Below, piece by piece: positions 1-7,896 of a stretch of DNA of 64,000 nt. The translations under genes and the position numbers were made by a program. The notes below the pieces were generated by a model that saw only the letters and a list, made by a program, of their open reading frames with translations, had not been told where the DNA came from and did not search any database. The stretch's first letter is position 1, and each line of letters opens with the position of its first letter. Origin of the DNA: Sinomicrobium kalidii (GTDB lineage: Bacteria; Bacteroidota; Bacteroidia; Flavobacteriales; Flavobacteriaceae); assembly GCF_021183825.1 (NCBI RefSeq), contig NZ_CP089211.1:5190501-5254500 (forward strand). Reading direction: 5' to 3'.

Positions 1-207
1 GTTACAGCGGTCACATTCTTTGGTTTTACCGGGGTAAATACCTGTTTCCGTTATAATTACCAGGTTTTCTCCCTTGTTGTCTGTCCAGCGAACGGCATCC
101 TGTATCACCCCCTTGTATAAAATATCTTTGGCAAGGCTCACGGTATCAGCTTGATGCCGGCTTATCTGCCCCCAACCCGGTAATGACCATATCGATAAAA
201 CAGCCAT
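1..207 (-). CDS. Partial secreted hypothetical protein (N-terminal part)
   Basis: An open frame reads leftwards off the window edge for 69 codons from ATG at 207. The start is hydrophobic (MAVLSIWSLPGWGQ), like a signal peptide, and is followed by a soluble segment ending in a CDRC pair of cysteines next to the edge. The same frame stays open upstream to about 336 and includes the hydrophobic residues LSSLAF just before the ATG, so a longer signal peptide from a non-ATG start (TTG at 318 or 333) is possible. I do not recognise the family and the C-terminus is missing. Confidence 0.5.
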   Translation of the reverse strand, partial: MAVLSIWSLPGWGQISRHQADTVSLAKDILYKGVIQDAVRWTDNKGENLVIITETGIYPGKTKECDRCN

Positions 208-656
208 GAAGGCCAGGCTCGACAGAATATTTTGTTTTTGTTCAAATCTGCATGTACTTCCAGAAGGTACGATATTGTCTTTTAATTTAGTCCAAAACTT
301 GGAAGCATATTTTGTCAAATGAGGCGCTATCAATTTTCATTCAATGTTTTTTCAGCTTACACACAACCTGATCATATTCATTACTTTCCGAATGTTTCTG
401 CTGGTGGTTAACAAATGTTTCAAATATACAGAATTTCAACAAGCACAGGTTGTGGAAATCAAATCGAAATTTAGGCTAAACACCCCATTCCACAAACGTT
501 GCCCCCTCCCCTCTCCCGAAAACTTTCGGGGCCACTCCCGGCAAAGCGTGTTCCATTACATTTTTAAAGCAGGCACTACACAAGTACATTATAGTTCAAA
601 TACCTAAGTTTTGTAATTTACTCAAATTTGAATGGGATGTTATAACCTAAGTCCGA
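208..656. other. Gene-free stretch with a REP-like palindrome
   Basis: No convincing gene is visible; the one longer open frame here has no family resemblance. At 515-530 lies CCCGAAAACTTTCGGG, a near-perfect palindrome flanked by TTGCC and GGCAA as an outer inverted repeat. Almost the same 16-mer occurs at 36560-36575, so this looks like a dispersed palindromic repeat. Confidence 0.5.
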
Positions 657-1442
657 TCAAGGTAAAGTTTCCCAAATATGTTGAAAACTATTCCCGGTGT
701 TAACCATTGCTATACACTTCCCTAATTCGGTGTGCAAATGTTTATGTATAAACGGCCCCATGCTTATCCGTTTGACCCCGGCCTTTTGTAATGCCGTAAA
801 ATCGGGCAAGCCCGGCATGGCCATCACGTTTACAGGCAAGGCTGACATTTTTGTCAAAGCGGCTATTTCGTCAATTTTAGTCACACCGGGGAAAAACAAT
901 CCATGTGCCCCTGTTTGCTGATAGCGTTCTATTCTTTTTTGTGCTTCTGTCAATCCGCCCGGTAATTTCAGAAGAAATACATCCGATCTGAGGTTGATAA
1001 ACATTTCAATTCCTTTTTCAGACAGGCCTGAAATAACAGCCCTTATTTTTCGGGCAAACATATCGGTGTCTGTTATGGTGCGGTTTTCAGACACCACAAC
1101 AGAATCTTCGATATTAATTCCACACACTCCCAGTTCGTATAGTGCAATGATATGCGCTACGATATCGGCGGCGGTTTTGCCATAACCTGCTTCGAGGTCC
1201 ACGGAGAATGGCAGGGATGTGGCCTTAGCGATATGACCGATCATAAAAAGGTAAGCCTCAAAGGGCATCTGTTCGCCATCCTGATACCCCAGCGTTTCTG
1301 CTACTGCTGCACTGGAGGTGGCAATAGCTTTATAACCGGCCGCTTCAAAAGCCCTGGCACTTGGCACATCCCAAACATTGCCGATGAGCAATGGTTCGGG
1401 GCTTTTGTGCAGTTCGTTGAATATTTGAAATGAATTGTTCAT
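657..1442 (-). CDS. Isocitrate lyase/PEP mutase superfamily protein
   Basis: A 261-residue protein of the PEP-mutase/isocitrate-lyase superfamily, a (beta/alpha)8-barrel family acting on alpha-keto or alpha-hydroxy acid substrates with Mg2+. The sequence shows VDLEAGYG near residues 81-88 and NIED near 110-113, which carry the usual Mg2+-binding acidic residues. The KKCGH loop of true isocitrate lyases is absent, so it belongs to the broad, poorly characterised group (2-methylisocitrate lyase-like or oxaloacetate hydrolase-like); the substrate cannot be read from sequence. An in-frame extension runs upstream into the preceding gene; I chose ATG 1442 (ATG 1445 is equivalent) because it lies about 14 bp after that gene's stop and aligns with the start of the paralogue at 2908. 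It probably forms an operon with the SnoaL-like gene. Confidence 0.88.
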   Translation of the reverse strand: MNNSFQIFNELHKSPEPLLIGNVWDVPSARAFEAAGYKAIATSSAAVAETLGYQDGEQMPFEAYLFMIGHIAKATSLPFSVDLEAGYGKTAADIVAHIIALYELGVCGINIEDSVVVSENRTITDTDMFARKIRAVISGLSEKGIEMFINLRSDVFLLKLPGGLTEAQKRIERYQQTGAHGLFFPGVTKIDEIAALTKMSALPVNVMAMPGLPDFTALQKAGVKRISMGPFIHKHLHTELGKCIAMVNTGNSFQHIWETLP

Positions 1443-1455
1443 CATGTTACGGTGT

Positions 1456-1917
1456 TTAATTTCGGTTACTGCTAAAAGAATCCCTGTACATCTTCCATCC
1501 TTTATCGGTCTTTTTCCAGAGCACCAGGAATTTTCCGTTATCAAAAAGTTCCCCGTCGGCATTAAAGGACTGCCAGAGGCCTTCTTCGGTCACATATTCC
1601 TTCCCATCGCCATAAATTGCTGTGGTGATAAACCTGCCATTGCGCAACCCGTAGTTGTCGTAAGCATTCCTGAAAAACTCCCCGATCTCCTCCTTACCAC
1701 ACATTTTTGGCATAAGCGGGGCCATGATGCAGGCATCTTCCGCATAACGTTCCACAAAAACGGAAGGTTCGTTTTTTACAAAGGATTCAAAATAAACAGC
1801 GTTGCTTTCTGCGATGGCTGTTTTAGCTTCTGCAAGAGGATCGTTCTCCTGTGCCTGTGCCCTATGGCTTGTATATGCCAGCATGGAAAGGAGGATAACC
1901 GAATGGATTTGTTTCAT
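1456..1917 (-). CDS. Secreted SnoaL/DUF4440-like protein
   Basis: A 153-residue protein with an N-terminal signal peptide (MKQIHSVILLSMLAYTS, likely cleaved near AQAQ) followed by a small alpha+beta domain of the NTF2/SnoaL-like type. Residues such as YAEDACIMAPLMP and the closing WKMYRDSFSSN are typical of DUF4440-like proteins. The family contains binding proteins and isomerases or cyclases, and no catalytic residue can be assigned. ATG 1917 is preferred over the upstream ATG at 1959 because only it places the signal peptide at the terminus. The stop is 14 bp before the PEP-mutase-like gene, on the same strand. Confidence 0.75.
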   Translation of the reverse strand: MKQIHSVILLSMLAYTSHRAQAQENDPLAEAKTAIAESNAVYFESFVKNEPSVFVERYAEDACIMAPLMPKMCGKEEIGEFFRNAYDNYGLRNGRFITTAIYGDGKEYVTEEGLWQSFNADGELFDNGKFLVLWKKTDKGWKMYRDSFSSNRN

Positions 1918-2015
1918 TTTTTTTAGAATTAAAAGGTTTCCAATACGTTTAGAATACAAATATCCGGTGCGGTGCGGTCATAAAAATTGACATACATCAC
2001 TTTCCCCGGTTTTGG

Positions 2016-2594
2016 CTACTTGCGTAACCTGCTTAGCGTTTCGCGGGAAACACCGAGATAAGAAGCAAGTACTTTTTTGGATATCCGCTGTATCAGGTCC
2101 GGGTATTCCCGTATCAACAGGTAAAACCGTTCTGTAGCATCCTGTGTCATATAAGTCAACAGGCGCTCCTGTTGTTTGACGAAGCTGTCGTTTCCTTTTC
2201 TACGGAAAAAAGTGTTCATTTTCGGAAAGTCCGTACAAAGTTTCTCTCTATCGGCAAAAGTAATGCTGAGCAGCGCTGTATTTTCCAGGCAGATAATGTT
2301 GAACTTTGAAAGTTGTCCGTTATAAAAAGCATGTTGATCGGTGATCCAACACCCTTCATTGGCAAATTGTATAGCGTGTTCTTTACCGTTCTCATCTAAA
2401 AAGGTGGATATCAGCAAGCCCTTTACCACCCAATATGTTTGTGTTACCTTCTGCCCCTGTTTTACCAGGACATCATCTTTATGGCACTGCTTTTTAGAGA
2501 AATAAGGCAGTATTTCGGCATATTCGTTTTCTTCTATGGCAGAAAACCTTTTAAGGTGTTCATAAAAGGTTTTGTATGGAGCTGAATGGGTCAT
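2016..2594 (-). CDS. Crp/Fnr family transcriptional regulator
   Basis: A 192-residue regulator with an N-terminal cyclic-nucleotide-binding-type beta roll (about residues 25-130, including VLVKQGQ and VVKGLL) and a short C-terminal winged helix-turn-helix at about 170-190 (KKVLASYLGVSRETLSRLR). The protein ends immediately after the recognition helix, as is common in Bacteroidota Crp-like proteins. There is no Fnr-type cysteine cluster, so oxygen sensing through an iron-sulfur cluster is unlikely; the effector is unknown. It lies between two PEP-mutase paralogues, upstream of the SnoaL/PEP-mutase pair and divergent from the gene at 2908, so it may control one or both; that is inference. Confidence 0.88.
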   Translation of the reverse strand: MTHSAPYKTFYEHLKRFSAIEENEYAEILPYFSKKQCHKDDVLVKQGQKVTQTYWVVKGLLISTFLDENGKEHAIQFANEGCWITDQHAFYNGQLSKFNIICLENTALLSITFADREKLCTDFPKMNTFFRRKGNDSFVKQQERLLTYMTQDATERFYLLIREYPDLIQRISKKVLASYLGVSRETLSRLRK

Positions 2595-2718
2595 TAGCGA
2601 TGGGCTTAAAGAGCTGTTTTCGATGCACTCAAAGGTAAAAAATTATATGGGTTACCACTCCAAAACTTTAGTGCAACAGGGTAGTTTAAATACTCACACT
2701 TCATAAGTTTTTTGGCAT

Positions 2719-2823
2719 TTATCCTTTGAACGAAACAAGTACAGCATCTGTGAAAGCATAAATTTCCTTGAAAAATCTTGGAGAGGAATCGGCATCACCT
2801 CCTCCTTTGATCTCTACCTGCAT
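2719..2823 (-). CDS. Very small ORF, possibly a gene remnant
   Basis: A 34-codon frame from ATG 2823 to TAA 2719 encodes a protein-like peptide (begins MQVEIKGGGDADSS, ends VLVSFKG). It occupies the gap between the Crp regulator and the PEP-mutase paralogue. It is too short for family assignment and could be the surviving end of a decayed gene, a small protein, or chance. Confidence 0.2.
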   Translation of the reverse strand: MQVEIKGGGDADSSPRFFKEIYAFTDAVLVSFKG

Positions 2824-2907
2824 ATAATTATAATGTTTTCTTAATTACGGGCTTTCTTCAATTATGTTCAGTACCTTACTAAATATCCTGATCCTAAAAA
2901 AACAATT

Positions 2908-3669
2908 ATGAGCACAGTAAGTAATTTCAAAGCGCTTCACCAAAACGACACGCCATTATTATTGGCCAATGTATGGGATGCACATACAGCAAAATTAGCA
3001 CAGGAAGCCGGCTATACGGCATTGGGGACTTCCAGCCATGCCATTGCCAACGCTTTAGGATTTAAAGATGGAGAAGAGATCAGCTTTGAGGCCTTATTTT
3101 TTGTAGTGAAGCACATCGTAGCTGTTGCGGAAGTGCCCGTATCGGTCGATTTTGAGGCAGGATATGCGGACGATCCGAAGCAGGTGGCAAAGTATGTGAA
3201 GCAACTTGCGGATATCGGTGCGGCCGGTATTAACCTGGAAGACGGCCTTGTAAAAGAGGGTAAGCGTATACTCGGTGATGCGACAGTATTGGCGGCAAAA
3301 ATTAAAGCCGTTAAAGCAACCACAGCTATTTTTATAAATGCCCGGATAGATACGTATACAACCAAACATCCGGACAGCCTTAACGAATCGGTCTCCAGGG
3401 CACTGATCTACAAAACAGCAGGTGCAGACGGCATATTTTTACCGCTGATAGAAAAAGAAACGGATATTAAATCATTTATAACGAAAGTAGAGCTGCCGCT
3501 GAATGTATTTACTACACCAAAATTACCGGATTATGAAACATTGGGAAAGCTGGGAGTAAAACGTATCAGTCATGGCGCTAAGCAGTATGAATTACTGATG
3601 AAAAAATCCGAAGAGATATTTAAAAAATTTCAGCAGACGAAGGACTATAAATTAATGTTAGGCTCATAA
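2908..3669 (+). CDS. Isocitrate lyase/PEP mutase superfamily protein (paralogue)
   Basis: A 253-residue protein clearly paralogous to the product of 657-1442: both begin with a PLL..NVWD segment, carry (I/L)GTSS- or ATSS-type loops, and share DFEAGY/DLEAGY (81-86 here) and N(I/L)ED (109-112 here). The barrel should bind Mg2+ and an oxaloacetate- or phosphonopyruvate-like acid. The isocitrate lyase KKCGH motif is absent. The gene is divergent from the Crp/Fnr regulator and monocistronic. The two copies have diverged substantially, so the duplication is old and the substrates may differ. Confidence 0.88.
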   Translation: MSTVSNFKALHQNDTPLLLANVWDAHTAKLAQEAGYTALGTSSHAIANALGFKDGEEISFEALFFVVKHIVAVAEVPVSVDFEAGYADDPKQVAKYVKQLADIGAAGINLEDGLVKEGKRILGDATVLAAKIKAVKATTAIFINARIDTYTTKHPDSLNESVSRALIYKTAGADGIFLPLIEKETDIKSFITKVELPLNVFTTPKLPDYETLGKLGVKRISHGAKQYELLMKKSEEIFKKFQQTKDYKLMLGS

Positions 3670-3732
3670 TCCCTCGTTTTTTCCTGAATTTAAAAGACGT
3701 TTTGGCTGTTGTACGAAAATTTTCCCGGCGTA

Positions 3733-4821
3733 TCATGCCTGTTCATTCCACACGCCTTTGCCCTCGTCTTTCCATTCCCATTTTTTGCTGTCAAATTCAG
3801 CATCGACGATCCATCCGCGGGTATACCGGTTATTATCACCTCTCGTATGCCACGACCATACGCCTTGCAGCATGATGCCGAAATCCTTTACATATTCATA
3901 AGCAAGCTCCTGCCACGGGCCAAAATCAGGAAGGTTTTCCAGCAATGTCATAAAATCGTCCAGGGTGTTGTTGTGTATTTCCATGGCCATCATATACGCG
4001 TCTTCCAGGTCCAGATCGCGTTCGTGCATCAGAACGGGCACAATATTGATCACGTCACCCCGCCTGCACAACTCTTTGGGCAGGGATACGATATCATTGT
4101 GATATCCTATCAGCCGGGATATTATGGTGTGAACAGCCAGTATATGCGGATGATCCAACACCCAATCCGGCAGGGTACGGTAATTTTTTTGCAGGCAGGC
4201 ATACTTGGCATAAGGAATACCCCCTGCAGTGAGATCGCGGATAATGGTGTAGGCAGCGAACGGCGGCGGTGTATTGGCCAGTACATACTGCTTTTCGTTC
4301 TGGAAACCGCAGATAATGTTATCCATTTCATAGACAAACTCATGGAACTGCTTTATGGGCATGCCGAATTGGAGACATTCTTTTCTGATCAGGTAAGCCT
4401 GGTGGTATACCCCGTGATCCCGTGGCTCTTCTTCCTCTTCACCCATCAGTATATCCAGTATCCTTTTCCGCATGATATCTATATCCTCTGCGGTTGCTCG
4501 GCCCAGGTAATCATCGAGCATGGCAAAGGTCCCTGTAAACCTGCCTACGGGGATCTGCTCCTCAAAGGTCAGGAAAGGCATGGCCCTGGCATTGATATCG
4601 GTAAAGTAATGGGTCTTGTGTTTTTCCCTCGCAGCTTCCGAATGAAAGCCAAAGTCTTCGTCAATCCATTTACAGGATGCTTCCCGCAACCTTTGAAAAT
4701 ACGAAGGCGTAATATCCGGGAAGGGATATTCGGGACGGGGAAATCCCCGTAAACGTTCTACTACTTTGTATGCTTCTTCTTCGCTCAACGTTTGTAAATC
4801 CAGGTAGGTTTCTTTCGCCAT
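3733..4821 (-). CDS. Class I terpene synthase family protein
   Basis: A 362-residue terpene cyclase-like protein expected to ionise a prenyl diphosphate with Mg2+ and cyclise it in the cytoplasm. The NSE/DTE motif is intact: N242-D243-IV-S246-LP-K249-E250. A C-terminal RY pair, expected to contact diphosphate, is at 332-333. The first aspartate motif reads DDYLG at 103-107, so it has the DD pair but no acidic residue at the fifth position. The length is close to bacterial sesquiterpene synthases. No prenyltransferase, P450 or other terpenoid gene is adjacent, so the precursor must come from elsewhere. The gene is alone on its strand, ending about 60 bp from the convergent PEP-mutase gene. Confidence 0.85.
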   Translation of the reverse strand: MAKETYLDLQTLSEEEAYKVVERLRGFPRPEYPFPDITPSYFQRLREASCKWIDEDFGFHSEAAREKHKTHYFTDINARAMPFLTFEEQIPVGRFTGTFAMLDDYLGRATAEDIDIMRKRILDILMGEEEEEPRDHGVYHQAYLIRKECLQFGMPIKQFHEFVYEMDNIICGFQNEKQYVLANTPPPFAAYTIIRDLTAGGIPYAKYACLQKNYRTLPDWVLDHPHILAVHTIISRLIGYHNDIVSLPKELCRRGDVINIVPVLMHERDLDLEDAYMMAMEIHNNTLDDFMTLLENLPDFGPWQELAYEYVKDFGIMLQGVWSWHTRGDNNRYTRGWIVDAEFDSKKWEWKDEGKGVWNEQA

Positions 4822-4940
4822 TGTTTAAGTAGGTTTTTTTGTTATTATAAGGTTAAATACATCAAATATAAGAAGTATAAACTTACAAATTTTACGGAAA
4901 GGCATATTAAGAGCAGAAAAAAAACTCTACGGATACTGTT

Positions 4941-5375
4941 ATACACAGCTACCGGTTCCTTCCGCCGTGGAACGCTACCGTTTTGCCCCGCCACAAGTTT
5001 GTTCCGTATCCAAACCGGTTCAAAGCACCGTATTTGAACATCCTTTCTCCGCGTAGTGGTTTTGTTCCGCCGTGTAACAGGTTTGTTTCTTATCAGAACG
5101 ATTTCAAAGTGCGGCACTTGCAAACCGCTGACCCGCATAACAACCTTGTTTCCCCGTATCCAGGTTTTGTTCCGCCGCGTAACAGGTTTATTCCTTATCA
5201 AAACTGTTTTAAGGCGCTGCACTTGTAAGCCCTTCTCCAACATAACAATCTTGTTTCCGCGTATACTGGTTTTATTCTGCCGCATAACAAGTTTGTTTCT
5301 TATCAAAACTGTTTTAAGGCGCTGCACTTGTAAACCGTTTCCGTGCATAATGATCTTGTGCTGCCGTATAACGAT
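4941..5375. repeat. Degenerate 21-bp minisatellite with 105-bp higher-order repeats
   Basis: About twenty imperfect 21-bp units run head to tail, many beginning AACAGGTTTGTT or AACTGTTTTAAGG and ending in CGTAT or TATCAA. Five consecutive units make a 105-bp higher-order repeat: GTTTTAAGGCGCTGC occurs at 5206-5220 and again at 5311-5325. Because 21 is a multiple of three, frames stay open on both strands (minus: heptads such as NKPVTRR; plus: heptads such as NRFIPYQ). The minus-strand frame (4845-5423) would start inside the neighbouring gene's terminator hairpin, so I treat the tract as non-coding repeat DNA rather than a gene. Confidence 0.8.
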
Positions 5376-5379
5376 AAAA

Positions 5380-5413
5380 AATCGCGGTGATTCGAAACTG
5401 AACCACCGCGATT
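5380..5413 (-). terminator. Rho-independent terminator of the fibronectin-III-like gene
   Basis: A perfect 10-bp stem (AATCGCGGTG/CACCGCGATT) with a 14-nt loop. On the minus strand it is followed by a T run, and it lies 28 bp after the stop codon at 5441. Confidence 0.85.
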
Positions 5414-5440
5414 TGATCTGCATCCCGCGTATTTACAACC

Positions 5441-6079
5441 TTAATCTACCCAGGCCGTCCGTACGGCCACCGGGCTCCAGGTGCTCTTACCATGCCTGTT
5501 CAGCGAGCGCACACGGAAATGGTAGCGTACACCGTCTGCAACGGGAGCGTAATAATTGCCCCGCGAGTCGGATACCAGTGGCAGGGACCGCCAGAGCGGG
5601 TTGCCCTGTTCATCCGGTTCGTCCGCGATCTGCATTTCGTACAGGTATGCCTCGCGTACAGCTTCGAAGCCCAGCTGGATTTCGGCAGGCCGGTTCGACC
5701 GGCGTATCCACGTCCACGAGGGGGCGTCCGGCACCCTCCCCCGCTTCGGATTGCGTGCCGGTAAAAACCCCGAACTCAACTGGACGGAGGTGATTTCGGT
5801 GAAATTGTTGATGTAGCTTGCTGCCGCACGCATCAGCTTTAGCACTGCTGCCCGGGCTTCGTCTTTCTCTTCTTTCTGTATGCCGCTGGCACGTCCGTTG
5901 GCTGTAATGGCCTGCTTGGCCACGTAATCCAGTGCCACGGATTCATACTCGGCAAATGGCGGATTCAAATCCGGGAAGTTGGTGTTGCTCTCCAAGGCGT
6001 CGACCGTTCGTGTAGCCAGTGAAGCAAGGTCCGTATCGGTCATGTAACTGTAGTTGGTGATTAATTTTGGTGTTCTCAT
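5441..6079 (-). CDS. Fibronectin type III-like domain protein
   Basis: A 212-residue protein without an obvious signal peptide. The N-terminal half is predicted helical (DLASLATRTVDALESN, later ARAAVLKLMRAAASYIN). The C-terminal ~90 residues look like a fibronectin III fold, ending VRYHFRVRSLNRHGKSTW followed by SPV. The architecture matches a family of roughly 200-residue Bacteroidota proteins annotated only as fibronectin type III domain-containing. It is monocistronic, with its own terminator. Function unknown; a structural or binding role is a guess. Confidence 0.65.
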   Translation of the reverse strand: MRTPKLITNYSYMTDTDLASLATRTVDALESNTNFPDLNPPFAEYESVALDYVAKQAITANGRASGIQKEEKDEARAAVLKLMRAAASYINNFTEITSVQLSSGFLPARNPKRGRVPDAPSWTWIRRSNRPAEIQLGFEAVREAYLYEMQIADEPDEQGNPLWRSLPLVSDSRGNYYAPVADGVRYHFRVRSLNRHGKSTWSPVAVRTAWVD

Positions 6080-6568
6080 TTTCTCGTTTTTTTTTGGTTA
6101 GAAATTCGCATTGTTTATTTTCGCTTCAGGTCTTTTTTGTCATGGACCACAGCTCCGTGATCAAAGTCAGTTTGCAACATCGGCCGTCCGGGCCTCCTGC
6201 TGCTTTTCCATTTGTTCCGGGGCTTGCCCGGATGGGGTTTTGTCGTATTGCCATATGCAGAACTTTTTGTTTCTGCCGGCAAATTGGAGAGAAAATCCGA
6301 AGTTTCGAAATTCGCGAACAACTACGAACAGATACGAACAACTACGGACAGTACTGTCCGCGTTTTTAACATATTACGGTTTAAGCAGAAAAACTTTTCA
6401 GAAGATCAGGAGCCTCGGATACTTTTTTATCAAACCGGCAATAGAACCTTATTCAATTTTACCTTTCCCGGTTCGCAATGAGTGAAGATGACCGGCATAA
6501 CAGGGTTGAGAAATAATAAAACCTTTATCCCTTTCGTTTTTTTAAAACCAATTTAAAACCAATCCAAA
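6080..6568. other. Intergenic region with direct repeats and a palindrome
   Basis: This is the divergent gap between the fibronectin-III-like gene and the DUF418 gene. It holds a 16-bp direct repeat (6315-6330 CGAACAACTACGAACA and 6335-6350 CGAACAACTACGGACA) running into a perfect 16-bp palindrome at 6345-6360 (CGGACAGTACTGTCCG). These look like regulator-binding sites. No gene is credible here. Confidence 0.55.
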
Positions 6569-7825
6569 ATGCAACAAGCCCCCCAGCCTACCAAACTTGC
6601 GGAACGTATCGGTTCCCTGGACTTTTTGAGAGGAATTGCCATACTGGGTATCCTGGTGATGAACATTGAAGCTTTTTCCTATCCGGAGCCGATGAGCCCT
6701 TTTAAATATGGTTTTGAAAGTGAAGTTGACAGAACTGTCCGTTTTTGGGTCTACTTCCTGGCACAGGGAAAATTTTTCAGTATGTTCACCCTGCTTTTTG
6801 GGGTCGGCTTTTACATTTTTCTCGAACGCCTGGAGAAGAAAAACTACGGCCTCAGGGCTATGGATATCTATGCCAGGCGATTGTTGTGGTTGTTTATCTT
6901 TGGTATTTTTCACGCCTACCTGATCTGGAACCACGACGTACTCTACCACTATGCGGCTTGCGGCTTTTTCCTGTTTCCTTTTCGTACCTTCCGCATCCGG
7001 CAATTGCTGGTAACATTGCTGGTACCTGTTGGCATACTGCTGTATCACAGTTGGACTACGACTTCGGAAAACCGTAAACAGCAACAGGACTACAACCGGC
7101 TCATTCAAATCGGGGAAAGCCGGCGCAGCGAAGAAGACCGGGGGAAAATAGCCCGTTGGGAAGACAAAACACGTGAAAAAGAATCTGAAGTATGGGACCG
7201 GGTCATCCCCCGGCAAAGTCTGGTGGAGTCCTGGAAAGCCAATGCCCGATATACCAGGGTACACGAGGGTAAGATATTTTATCACTTTGCTTTCTTTCGT
7301 ACCTTTATGATGATGCTCCTCGGGGTGTTGCTCTATAAATCCGGTATTTTCCGGGACTATCGGAAATATCGGTATTACTGGGGCTTCACGGGATCTTTGC
7401 TGCTGTTTGCCCTTGTTATTAATTACCTGTGGTATGAACACCAGACCTATGCCTATTTTAAACCGGTGACCGGTATATGGAAAGGCCTGCTTACTACTTT
7501 TCATAGTGAAGCCCTCGGGGTGTCCTATGTCCTGATCCTTAATGGACTGTATCAAAAATACCTGGATAAACTGAAGTTCAAACCCCTTTCCATGGCCGGA
7601 AAAATGGCCCTGACCAATTATATATCTCAAAGTATTATCTGTGGTCTTGTCTTTTACGGTTACGGATTTGCTCAGTTCAATCGTTACTCCCGGTCGGAGC
7701 TCCTGCTCTGGGTAGGCGGTATCTGGACAGTACAACTCATCATCAGTTCCCTCTGGATGCGTCATTTTTCCCAGGGACCATTGGAATGGTTATGGCGAAA
7801 ACTAACGTATCGTTCTTTTAACTAA
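6569..7825 (+). CDS. DUF418 (YeiB-like) membrane protein
   Basis: A 418-residue polytopic inner-membrane protein. It starts with the signature of the family, RIGSLDFLRGIAILGILVMN, and contains several hydrophobic helices plus a charged soluble insertion around residues 165-230. The C-terminal DUF418 domain includes GKMALTNYISQS and SSLWMRHFSQGPLEWLWR. YeiB/DUF418 proteins resemble acyltransferase-3 and heparan-acetyltransferase-like membrane proteins and may move acyl groups across the membrane; no substrate is established. It appears monocistronic. Confidence 0.85.
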   Translation: MQQAPQPTKLAERIGSLDFLRGIAILGILVMNIEAFSYPEPMSPFKYGFESEVDRTVRFWVYFLAQGKFFSMFTLLFGVGFYIFLERLEKKNYGLRAMDIYARRLLWLFIFGIFHAYLIWNHDVLYHYAACGFFLFPFRTFRIRQLLVTLLVPVGILLYHSWTTTSENRKQQQDYNRLIQIGESRRSEEDRGKIARWEDKTREKESEVWDRVIPRQSLVESWKANARYTRVHEGKIFYHFAFFRTFMMMLLGVLLYKSGIFRDYRKYRYYWGFTGSLLLFALVINYLWYEHQTYAYFKPVTGIWKGLLTTFHSEALGVSYVLILNGLYQKYLDKLKFKPLSMAGKMALTNYISQSIICGLVFYGYGFAQFNRYSRSELLLWVGGIWTVQLIISSLWMRHFSQGPLEWLWRKLTYRSFN

Positions 7826-7896
7826 GGTTTATAAAACTAAATTGGAGCGAATTTTTTTATTTTTAACCTTAATGAACCACAATAATCGAAAAACAA

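Noticed and set aside
3709..4752. 347-codon plus-strand ORF opposite the terpene synthase
   Set aside because: Antisense shadow of a gene with intact NSE and RY motifs.
4845..5423. 192-codon minus-strand ORF with heptad repeats
   Set aside because: Starts within the terminator hairpin of the upstream gene, is extremely basic, and is fully explained by a 21-bp repeat that keeps all frames open.
5056..5793. 245-codon plus-strand ORF
   Set aside because: Crosses the same minisatellite and then runs antisense through the fibronectin-III-like gene; composition is not protein-like.
6542..7765. 407-codon minus-strand ORF opposite the DUF418 gene
   Set aside because: Pure antisense shadow; the DUF418 frame has clear family motifs and membrane helices.
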